DNA of 5,469 bases. It comes from Candidatus Heimdallarchaeota archaeon (GTDB taxonomy: Archaea > Asgardarchaeota > Heimdallarchaeia > Hodarchaeales > LC-3). The stretch spans positions 1 through 5,469 of the forward strand of contig DAHXPE010000490.1 of NCBI GenBank assembly GCA_027364495.1, read 5' to 3'. How positions within the stretch are numbered: the first letter of the stretch is position 1; each line of letters begins with the position of its first letter. Of this stretch, positions 1 through 5,390 are shown piece after piece. Under the pieces are notes generated by a model. It was not told the origin of the DNA. It saw only the letters and a list, made by a program, of their open reading frames with translations, and did no database searches. A program made the position numbers and the translations under genes.

Positions 1-1
1 A

Positions 2-1072
2 CAAGGCGTTGGTGGTTTTGTTGGATTTACAGAACCAGGTGCTGGGAGCAATTTACGTGCTGTCAGAACCACATCTGAAGAAGAAGGAGATTATTTTCGT
101 CTTAAAGGTGAGAAGATATTTATAACAAATGCTGGCTTTGCTGATTTAGGAATTGTTCTCGCTAAAAATATGGAAAATGGTGAAGCCAAGGGAACAAATG
201 CTTTTCTGGTTCATAGTTCGATGAAAGACATTGATGATTCATCCAAATCTGGTATTCGAGCTATAAAATTAGAAAAGAAAATGGGTATTCATGCATCACC
301 TACTGGTGTATTAGAACTCAATTGTCTTGTTCCAAAAGAAAATTTATTAGGAGTGCGTGGTAGAGGCTATCAAACAGTTCTAGAGCGATTGATGGGTATG
401 CGTATGGGTGTTTCATTTCAAGGTGTTGGTGTTGCTGAACGTGCTTATACTATGGCCAATGCTTATGCAAAGGAACGAGTTCAATTTGGTAAGCCAATTA
501 TTTCATTTGCTGCCATTGCTAATAAATTACATGGTATGGAGATTAATTTAACTAGAATGCGTCGATTTGCTTTCGAAGGAAGTTTTGTTTTAAGTAAATT
601 TGCAAAAGGAGAAATCCCAACTCCAAAAAGTTTAAAACTTTCAGGAGACGAAGAATCGACATTAAAAGAATTTTCAGATCAATATACACGTGGAATCCTT
701 AACTATGTCATTTCAAAAGCAAAAATGTTTAACACTGAGGTTGCTTACATGATTGTGGATGATGCTTTACAAATTCATGGTGGATATGGATTTATCCGTG
801 ATTATAAAGTTGAAAAATTACTGCGTGATTGTAGAATCCTGAGAATTTATGAAGGCACTTCTGAAATACAGGAATCTATTATAAACCGTACTAAAAGTGT
901 TGCAGAAGCAAGTAATATGGCTGAATTGATGAAATCAGCTAGTTCAAGGGATTTTCCAGAGCCAGATTTTAACCCACTTGATTATCAAGACATTTTTTTT
1001 AGAAGATTTGGTTCGGTGATGGATGTTTATTTAGATTATTCCGGCGAGACAAAATATTTATTTGATAATTAA
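2..1072 (+). CDS. Acyl-CoA dehydrogenase, 5'-truncated by window edge
   Basis: FAD-dependent flavoenzyme that oxidises an acyl-CoA to the trans-2-enoyl-CoA and passes electrons to an electron-transfer flavoprotein; cytosolic. The frame is open from base 2, so 356 residues are visible and roughly the first 120-130 of a standard family member are missing. Seen in order: the FTEPGAGSN signature (bases 26-52), the GEKIFITNAG.AD beta-domain segment, KMGIHASPTG, a YAKERVQFGKP helix, QIHGGYGF (770-793) and RIYEGTSEIQ, whose first Glu (851-853) is the usual catalytic base. The alternative Glu position of isovaleryl/long-chain enzymes (LERL context) is Met here (GMRMGVS). Oddities: an extra stretch of about 20-25 residues (around PTPKSLKLSGDEESTLKEF) between two C-terminal-domain helices, and a tail of 66 residues after the YEGTSEIQ motif, longer than in short- or medium-chain enzymes. 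Both resemble larger acyl-CoA dehydrogenases. Family certain, substrate unknown. Confidence 0.95.
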   Translation, partial: QGVGGFVGFTEPGAGSNLRAVRTTSEEEGDYFRLKGEKIFITNAGFADLGIVLAKNMENGEAKGTNAFLVHSSMKDIDDSSKSGIRAIKLEKKMGIHASPTGVLELNCLVPKENLLGVRGRGYQTVLERLMGMRMGVSFQGVGVAERAYTMANAYAKERVQFGKPIISFAAIANKLHGMEINLTRMRRFAFEGSFVLSKFAKGEIPTPKSLKLSGDEESTLKEFSDQYTRGILNYVISKAKMFNTEVAYMIVDDALQIHGGYGFIRDYKVEKLLRDCRILRIYEGTSEIQESIINRTKSVAEASNMAELMKSASSRDFPEPDFNPLDYQDIFFRRFGSVMDVYLDYSGETKYLFDN

Positions 1073-1088
1073 AGAAATCTCCTCAAAA

Positions 1089-1094
1089 TTTTTT
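1089..1094 (+). terminator. T-run after acyl-CoA dehydrogenase stop
   Basis: Six consecutive T about 16 bases after the TAA stop, preceded by a short A-run. Archaeal RNA polymerases commonly terminate on U-rich transcripts without a hairpin, so this could end the dehydrogenase mRNA. Short T-runs are frequent in such A+T-rich DNA, so support is weak; the hairpins further downstream (1172-1222) are an alternative end point. Confidence 0.3.
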
Positions 1095-1150
1095 ATCAAG
1101 TCCAAAGATTTAAATAAGTATTTTCTAAATTATATCAATTAACATCGGGT

Positions 1151-1159
1151 TTTAATATA
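1151..1159 (+). promoter_or_regulatory. Possible TATA box of the LRR gene
   Basis: TTTAATATA lies about 85-93 bases upstream of the LRR start codon. With normal archaeal spacing, transcription would begin near 1180-1185. That would place the second hairpin (1205-1222) in a 5' leader of about 60 bases and cut through the first one. No clear BRE is visible upstream, and similar A/T strings are common, so this is tentative. Confidence 0.25.
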
Positions 1160-1171
1160 CGTTATTATGAG

Positions 1172-1201
1172 TTAATACTATTGATTTTGTCAATGTATTA
1201 A
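1172..1201 (+). other. Bulged inverted repeat (hairpin 1) upstream of the LRR gene
   Basis: Arms TTAATAC-(T)-ATTGA (1172-1184) and TCAATGTATTAA (1190-1201) are fully complementary apart from one unpaired T at 1179, with a 5-base spacer TTTTG. That gives 12 base pairs around one bulge. It is almost all A/T, so it may act as an RNA stem, a DNA dyad for a regulator near the transcription start, or nothing. It is followed after three A by a second hairpin. Confidence 0.45.
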
Positions 1202-1204
1202 AAA

Positions 1205-1222
1205 TAGGCTTTTTTAAGCCTA
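1205..1222 (+). other. Perfect hairpin (hairpin 2) in probable LRR 5' leader
   Basis: TAGGCTT (1205-1211), loop TTTT, AAGCCTA (1216-1222): a perfect 7-bp stem with three G-C pairs and a four-base loop, the most G+C-rich structure in the spacer. It ends 21 bases before the LRR ATG. It is not followed by a T-run, so it is not a classical intrinsic terminator on the + strand. It may be an mRNA leader structure affecting translation or stability, or the processed 3' end of the upstream transcript. Confidence 0.45.
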
Positions 1223-1243
1223 GAAACGTGTGAGTATCGATTC

Positions 1244-2440
1244 ATGTCAATATCTGAAGATAGGACAAGTCATTGTGAATACTGTAAAGGAGTTCTTATA
1301 ACAGAAAAAGAACTTGAAACTGGTTCACATCAGTCTTGTCTTGATTCTATTATAGATTTTCACAATTCATTAGCTTCAAATATTGAGTATTTCAGATTAG
1401 ACCAAAATGAATATCTATCTATTTTACAGTTAGAAGAATTAAATTCATTAGTAGCAGATGAATTTAGATCTGAACAAAATAATATTTTATCTGTATCATT
1501 ATATAATAATAAAATTTCTTCAATAACAATAGATTTTCAGCACGTAGCTGGTATAAACGATAATTTTACACTTATTCCTGATATGAAACCAATATTTACC
1601 AATTTCAATGGTTTGATGAGCTTAAATTTAAAAAACGCAAATTTTCCCGTTATCGATAAATTTTTGAATATTCCAAACAATATTTTTTTTCTGAATTTAT
1701 CAGGAAATAATCTCGATAGTATTCCTCAATCCGTCTTTAAACATCCAAATGTTAGAATTTTAAATCTCTCAAATAACAATCTTTCTGAATTACCATTGCA
1801 TTTCAATAATTTTCAATTACTGAATTCTTTACATTTGAATAGCAATCGATTATCCTATCTTCCCAGGTTTTTGATGAATTTCAAGAAAATAAAAACTCTA
1901 AAATTAAGTAAAAATAAATTCACAGCTTTTCCAAATCCAATAATGTTTTTAAATCATTTAGCTGATTTAGATCTATCGTATAACTCAATTTCTTCGATAC
2001 CACTTAATATTAAATATTTAACATATTTATCAACCCTCAATCTTTCAAATAATATGATAAAAACAATGTCAGATTCATTTCAAGATTTAAAAAACCTTAA
2101 ATTAATTGATTTATCGTATAATCAGCTCTATTCCGTTCCTGCTTCATTATTGAATCAAGAAAAAATTTATGCGATGAATTTGTCTAATAATAGAATAACT
2201 AATTTATTAGCCCTTCCACGAGGTTTGACAAGTTTAAATCTATCTAATAATCAAATACAAAATTTACCAGAGACACTTTTTTATAATATGATCAAATTGA
2301 CCAATGTTAATTTGTCAAACAATAATTTACGAACTTTGCCTCAATCATTGCTTGATTTACCTAATTTAAAGTTTTTGAAAGTTAATGGCAATCCTTTAAA
2401 GGAATCAAGAAAATTAAAATCGTCTGGGTTAATAATCTAA
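1244..2440 (+). CDS. Leucine-rich repeat protein with N-terminal Cys2-His-Cys finger
   Basis: Predicted soluble 398-residue protein with no signal peptide or membrane segment. Residues 11-32 form a probable zinc site, C11-x2-C14-x14-H29-x2-C32, spaced like the first half of a LIM domain but slightly shorter. Residues 35-80 look helical. Residues 81 to about 388 form the LRR solenoid, with units starting at about 81, 124, 147, 170, 193, 216, 239, 262, 285, 308, 328, 352 and 375. Eight successive steps from 124 to 308 are exactly 23 residues, with the LxxLxLSxNxLxxLP consensus of Shoc2-like LRRs. The stretch 95-123 is an irregular island. LRRs of this type bind proteins; no GTPase, kinase or other catalytic domain is attached, so it is probably an adaptor or scaffold with unknown partner. 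The ATG at 1244 is supported because the finger begins ten residues later; a GTG at 1229 is followed at once by TGA. No strong Shine-Dalgarno sequence is seen. It converges on the 7TM gene. Confidence 0.92.
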   Translation: MSISEDRTSHCEYCKGVLITEKELETGSHQSCLDSIIDFHNSLASNIEYFRLDQNEYLSILQLEELNSLVADEFRSEQNNILSVSLYNNKISSITIDFQHVAGINDNFTLIPDMKPIFTNFNGLMSLNLKNANFPVIDKFLNIPNNIFFLNLSGNNLDSIPQSVFKHPNVRILNLSNNNLSELPLHFNNFQLLNSLHLNSNRLSYLPRFLMNFKKIKTLKLSKNKFTAFPNPIMFLNHLADLDLSYNSISSIPLNIKYLTYLSTLNLSNNMIKTMSDSFQDLKNLKLIDLSYNQLYSVPASLLNQEKIYAMNLSNNRITNLLALPRGLTSLNLSNNQIQNLPETLFYNMIKLTNVNLSNNNLRTLPQSLLDLPNLKFLKVNGNPLKESRKLKSSGLII

Positions 2441-2453
2441 ATTGTGTTGGAAG

Positions 2454-2837
2454 CTATAACGGTAAAAATTTTCTTATATAGGCAACCTCTTCATCAAATT
2501 TTTGGTAATCTTTTCTTCTACCAATTAATGCTTTTTTATCCAATTTTTGACTTATTAAATATCCAAACGATTTCGCAAATCTTTTAACGATGAATTTTGA
2601 TATCGATTTAACTATTAAATTTGCAGAACTAACTATGACAATTGAACTAACATAATTTCCAGAATAAATTAAAATAGTCTTGTCTGAAAAATTCATTTCA
2701 GCTAATTCTTTTTGGCTTCTGATAGTATTTGAAAAACTAATATTTATTGCAGATATTACAGAGCTAATGAAATCTGGGTCGTCGCTTTCTTGATGATCAA
2801 TTTTATCAAAATATTTAGAATATACAATATAGCTGAT
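2454..2837 (-). pseudogene. Out-of-frame C-terminal part of the 7TM protein (longin/roadblock-like domain)
   Basis: This frame has no start codon of its own in a sensible place. An internal ATG at 2696 would give only 80 residues. Read from the A8 run it encodes 127 residues: ISYIVYSKYFDKID..., a helix-prone segment (PDFISSVISAINISFS), then NFSDKTILIYSGNYVSSIVI and a long amphipathic helix, ending RKFLPL. The predicted order, strand pair, helix, strand pair, helix, matches small alpha/beta modules of the roadblock/longin type. Its first strand is completed by ITDIELDSILIIEKK at the end of the upstream 7TM frame, so this is the missing C-terminal half of that protein and not a separate gene. 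The frame is closed upstream by TGA at 2862-2864, so the shift must lie downstream of that stop. The domain assignment is by pattern only. Whether the break is real, programmed or an assembly error cannot be settled here. Confidence 0.7.
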
Positions 2838-3571
2838 TTTTTTTCTATTATAAGTATAGAGTCAAGTTCAATATCTGTTATAAATAAAAAAGCGTTATTC
2901 CTGTATAAAGCAACTGTTCCTATGATAGTAAAGAAACCGCTCATAATGAAAGTATTATCACCTTCATAATGGTAAAATAATGCACTTATAACATAGATGG
3001 ACATAAAAAAACTTCCTACAATAATAAAAATGAACAAAGAGCTGAAAATTTTTGTTGCATCGCCTAATTTACCGTAAATTTTCGAAATTTGATAAAATCT
3101 TTTAGCCCAAATAAAAATAACTGAAGACAAGAAAATAATGATAGAAAGTTCTCCAAGAGGTGAATAAATCGATTGAATAGATCCACTGCTATATACTGAC
3201 TGCACTGTCAAGGAATTGTATGTTGCGCAGAACATCCCTAACCATGAGAAAGCTAATATTTCAAAAATATCAAAATAAGTATATTTAAAGTCAATTAAAA
3301 TAAAAGCATAAGTTATAACCATTATTGCGCATTGAGCAAGAAAATAACCGATTTTAGAAAAAATCAGGGTCTGGCTGTTTATATCAGAGGGTTTTGAAAA
3401 GTAGACATTGATTGAATAGAATAAGTAAGAGAAAAACTCGAATATCAAACAAAGAACAAGTAAAACCATTTCTTTAGGAGGAATCTTTCTTTGTAAATAG
3501 AATCCAGTTCCGATCGCCATTGCAGAAATAATTTCTAAAACGATAAGAATTAAAAAACTTTGAAAGATCAT
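2756..3571 (-). CDS. 7TM membrane protein, N-terminal part of a frameshifted 372-residue sensor-like protein
   Basis: As it stands the frame gives 271 residues. Seven hydrophobic segments are visible at about 5-25, 35-55, 69-95, 99-122, 138-158, 173-200 and 207-224, followed by a soluble stretch, FITDIELDSILIIEKK (230-245). After residue 245 the frame runs into low-complexity residues (ILNILIKLIIKK) and stops at TAA 2756-2758. That looks like out-of-frame translation: the neighbouring frame continues the domain in a sensible way (see 2454-2837). Repaired, the protein is 7TM plus a small cytoplasmic alpha/beta domain, 372 residues, a layout resembling 7TM sensor modules. No histidine kinase, GGDEF or other output domain is present. 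The ATG at 3571 is the first in frame; only a weak AAGG lies about 13 bases before it. A separate minus-strand promoter is likely. Function unknown; ligand sensing or protein recruitment at the membrane is an inference. Confidence 0.8.
   Translation of the reverse strand: MIFQSFLILIVLEIISAMAIGTGFYLQRKIPPKEMVLLVLCLIFEFFSYLFYSINVYFSKPSDINSQTLIFSKIGYFLAQCAIMVITYAFILIDFKYTYFDIFEILAFSWLGMFCATYNSLTVQSVYSSGSIQSIYSPLGELSIIIFLSSVIFIWAKRFYQISKIYGKLGDATKIFSSLFIFIIVGSFFMSIYVISALFYHYEGDNTFIMSGFFTIIGTVALYRNNAFLFITDIELDSILIIEKKSAILYILNILIKLIIKKATTQISLAL
2837..2844 (-). other. A8 homopolymer at the frame break (slippery site or indel)
   Basis: On the minus strand the codons read GAA AAA AAA TCA. The 7TM frame continues through TCA. 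The -1 frame reads GAA AAA AAA ATC AGC TAT and carries on for 127 residues. A ninth A in the gene would restore one open frame, and a -1 ribosomal slip on A-AAA-AAA, or polymerase slippage on the run, would produce the same protein. I see no obvious stimulatory stem immediately downstream. A homopolymer miscall or genuine single-base deletion is the simplest explanation. Confidence 0.75.
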
Positions 3572-3909
3572 TATTTAAAAAAACCTTATTAAATAATTTT
3601 TTTTAAAAATAACACGATTAAAACCTACTATTTAAGGTTGACCTAATGTTTTTAAAAATATTTATTCAAATATTCTAAACAAGGTAAGGATAAATTTATT
3701 GGATTAATTCATGTATGATAAATATATTATTTCGCAAATAGTTTTGAATACGAGTTCAATATTCTTATCTGTTTGAATAAATGTTTTCAAGAAATGGAAC
3801 ATCATGTTTAATATGAAGGAATAGAATCTTAGCCATTTTTACTAAATTTATTCCTGTTTACGTACAATTAAATCATCAGAAATATTTCTAAGATCATTTT
3901 TCCATCCAA
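3572..3909. other. 338-bp intergenic region without a convincing gene
   Basis: Lies between the aminotransferase stop and the 7TM start. It holds the probable 7TM promoter near its left end, an AT-only dyad AATATTT-ATTC-AAATATT (3657-3674), and an 11-bp inverted repeat (ATTTATTCAAA at 3660-3670 against TTTGAATAAAT at 3772-3782). The only frames are very short ones: a 23-codon minus-strand ATG frame starting MAKILFLHIKHD (near 3835), and a + strand 21-codon frame starting MYDKYIIS (near 3713). Neither has a ribosome binding site I would trust. No tRNA or other RNA gene is recognisable. Confidence 0.6.
3601..3612 (-). promoter_or_regulatory. Possible TATA box of the 7TM gene
   Basis: TTATTTTTAAAA on the minus strand is centred about 35 bases upstream of the ATG at 3571. 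Usual archaeal spacing puts transcription start near 3579, giving a leader of only about eight bases. A second A/T element, TTATTTAATAA (3586-3596), is too close to the start codon to serve with this ATG. The region is A/T-rich, so confidence is low. Confidence 0.3.
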
Positions 3910-5181
3910 TTATTGCAATAAAAGTTGTCCTAGGAGTTTAATACCGGCATGGATTGATTCAGGATTCATGAGAGAATAACCTAATCTGAAGGTATTGGTG
4001 GGAACATTCAAATGAATTAATTTGTTATCTGTGGTAATTTCATAGCCATTCATTGGATAGAACGGTTTTCCTGGAACATAGGACACTCCTTTTTCTACCA
4101 TCTCGCCAATTTTCTTCATGGAATCAAAAGTTTTATCGTTCATTTCAAACCAAATGAAAAACCCACCTTTAGGTTTTGTATAAGATCCAAATGGCATGTA
4201 TTCGTCAATAGCTTTGGTAATAGCTTCACCACGCTCTTGATAACCCTTGCGAATGTCTGGTAATACTTGATCAATATAAGATTTGTAGTATCTTGAAAGA
4301 ACTTTTTGGGTAAATTCTGGTGTATTTAAGTCATAATAACCCTTTATTTTCACAAATTGCTCTTTTATTTCGAAGGGAAGCACTGAATAACCCATTCTAA
4401 AGACCACAGCTTCTTTACTAGATGTAGATAAATAAGCTACTTTTTCATTTTCTTTATCAAAATGTTTCATTGACGTAATAGGTTTATTATTAAAACGTAT
4501 TTCTTTGTATGCAACATCTTCAACAATTAATAATCCATTATGGGTAAAAGATATGTCAACGACTTCTTTCTTCCTTGATTCAGGCATAGTTGTTCCAGCA
4601 GGATTATCAGCATAAGGAATAGTATACAAAAGTTTCGGTTTTTTTCCAAATTTTTTCTTGGATAAATCAATAGCTTTATCAATGTATTCTGGAATAATTC
4701 CATACTCATCAGTTGGTAACGTTATAATTTCAGCTTTTAATTTTTCAGCAGGGCTGAGAAAACCTAGATAAGTCGGCTTTGTAACTAAAATAACGTCACC
4801 AGGGTTAATGAAAATATCATTTAGTGCATAAAGCATTTGTTGTGAACCAGTTGAAATGGTAACGTCATTTTCATTGGTGATAGGAATGCCATCGTTCTTT
4901 TTTAGACGTTCTGCGAGGATTTTCCTTAGTTCGATATTTCCTTGAGTGATTCCATAATTATAGCCATCTAAATTTAAATTTTTTCCCTGTTCTTCCTCAG
5001 CAATAATCTCCGTCATAATTTTATGGAATATATTAACTGGTAAAATACCAGGTTTACCACCTGCAAAATAGTATTTAGGTGAAAACTTTAATAACCGTCT
5101 TATTTCGCTTTCTGGTATGCGGTTGACCCATTCTGCAAATTCATAATCTTGTTTGGGTTCTAATATTGATGAACTAGACAT
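3910..5181 (-). CDS. Fold-type I PLP-dependent aminotransferase (class I/II, LysN/ARO8-like)
   Basis: Transfers an amino group between an amino acid and a 2-oxoacid using pyridoxal phosphate; cytosolic, and family members are dimeric. Numbering the 423-residue form from the ATG at 5181: GYNYGITQGNIELR (73-86), the GSQQ cofactor-loop motif (112-115), NPGDVILVTKPTY (126-138), DNPAG (192-196, the NPTG site), ED-VAY (D222 for the pyridine nitrogen, Y225), STSSK with Schiff-base Lys256 and Arg262 of the phosphate site, PKGGFFIW near the C-terminal domain, VPGKPFYP, and FRLGYS with carboxylate-binding Arg399. All expected catalytic residues are present. The closest group by motif is the LysN (2-aminoadipate)/aromatic aminotransferase/MocR-domain lineage, without the MocR DNA-binding domain. 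Substrate cannot be read from sequence: lysine-pathway, aromatic or branched-chain roles are all possible. A GTG nine bases upstream (5190) could add three residues, but GTGAT there fits better as a ribosome binding site. Confidence 0.93.
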   Translation of the reverse strand: MSSSSILEPKQDYEFAEWVNRIPESEIRRLLKFSPKYYFAGGKPGILPVNIFHKIMTEIIAEEEQGKNLNLDGYNYGITQGNIELRKILAERLKKNDGIPITNENDVTISTGSQQMLYALNDIFINPGDVILVTKPTYLGFLSPAEKLKAEIITLPTDEYGIIPEYIDKAIDLSKKKFGKKPKLLYTIPYADNPAGTTMPESRKKEVVDISFTHNGLLIVEDVAYKEIRFNNKPITSMKHFDKENEKVAYLSTSSKEAVVFRMGYSVLPFEIKEQFVKIKGYYDLNTPEFTQKVLSRYYKSYIDQVLPDIRKGYQERGEAITKAIDEYMPFGSYTKPKGGFFIWFEMNDKTFDSMKKIGEMVEKGVSYVPGKPFYPMNGYEITTDNKLIHLNVPTNTFRLGYSLMNPESIHAGIKLLGQLLLQ

Positions 5182-5190
5182 AGTTATCAC
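5182..5190 (-). promoter_or_regulatory. GTGAT ribosome-binding element that decides the aminotransferase start
   Basis: The minus strand reads GTGATAACT directly before ATG 5181. GTGAT is complementary to the conserved archaeal 16S rRNA 3' end (complement AGGAGGTGATC) and sits four bases before the ATG. Read as a start, the same GTG would be essentially leaderless given the TATA position. ATG with this element is preferred. Confidence 0.45.
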
Positions 5191-5211
5191 ATGTGAATAG
5201 AACTTACTATC

Positions 5212-5219
5212 TATAAATA
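5212..5219 (-). promoter_or_regulatory. TATA box of the aminotransferase gene
   Basis: TATTTATA on the minus strand is centred about 34 bases upstream of the ATG at 5181. With the TATA centre 26-27 bases before the start site, transcription would begin near 5189, giving a leader of roughly eight bases that holds the GTGAT element. It is the best promoter candidate in the window because position and sequence agree. Confidence 0.5.
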
Positions 5220-5220
5220 C

Positions 5221-5246
5221 TTGTGTTTACCAAATTGTAAATACAA
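5221..5246 (-). promoter_or_regulatory. Imperfect dyad next to the aminotransferase TATA box (operator candidate)
   Basis: TTGTGTTTAC (5221-5230) and GTAAATACAA (5237-5246) are complementary at nine of ten positions around a six-base spacer. The dyad lies immediately upstream of the TATA box and covers the expected BRE. A dimeric regulator bound here could block TFB/TBP or assist their recruitment; Lrp/AsnC-family proteins often control archaeal amino-acid genes. Imperfect dyads of this size occur by chance in A+T-rich DNA, so the case rests on position. Confidence 0.35.
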
Positions 5247-5341
5247 ATTTTTTATTTTTTAGTATTTGAATAATTTTTTCAAAAAAAACTTTATTATGTG
5301 TTTAATAAAAGGCATTTAGAAGTATCATAATTCGATTCCGA

Positions 5342-5359
5342 TTAGAAATGGATTTCTAA
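5342..5359. repeat. Perfect 8-bp-arm dyad TTAGAAAT-GG-ATTTCTAA
   Basis: The two 8-base arms are exactly complementary around GG. The dyad lies about 160 bases upstream of the aminotransferase start and may belong to its control region or to a gene beyond the right edge. The AGAAAT/ATTTCT half-sites recur as a spacerless 12-bp palindrome at 3878-3889, just past the aminotransferase stop. Confidence 0.4.
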
Positions 5360-5390
5360 AATTGAAATAATTTGATAAATGATTTCAATT
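5360..5390. repeat. Inverted repeat AATTGAAAT / ATTTCAATT
   Basis: Nine-base arms (5360-5368 and 5382-5390), perfectly complementary, separated by 13 bases. It directly abuts the preceding dyad and shares its GAAAT/ATTTC core, giving four such half-sites in 46 bp. Function unknown; chance is a serious alternative in this composition. Confidence 0.35.

Noticed and set aside
170..1072. Start of the acyl-CoA dehydrogenase at the ATG at 170
   Set aside because: The frame continues upstream to the window edge and includes the conserved FTEPGAGS motif; the Met is internal.
1613..2407. CRISPR-like or recent tandem DNA repeat within the LRR gene
   Set aside because: The 69-bp period reflects protein-level LRR units; the nucleotide copies are strongly diverged, with no identical direct repeats and spacers.
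2454..2696. Independent 80-residue gene starting at the ATG at 2696
   Set aside because: The same frame stays open upstream to the A8 run and supplies the first half of the domain; the ATG is an internal Met (LAEMNFSDK), so this is a fragment of the 7TM protein.
3713..3778. 21-codon + strand frame beginning MYDKYIISQ
   Set aside because: Too short, no ribosome binding site or promoter, and frames of this length are expected by chance in an intergenic region.
3660..3782. 11-bp inverted repeat with 101-bp spacing as ends of a small mobile element
   Set aside because: Arms are almost pure A/T, there are no flanking target duplications that I can see and no transposase remnant; chance is likely.
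4527..4709. 60-codon minus-strand frame nested inside the aminotransferase gene
   Set aside because: It overlaps an intact, motif-rich coding sequence in another frame; the residues are low-complexity and no ribosome binding site is seen.
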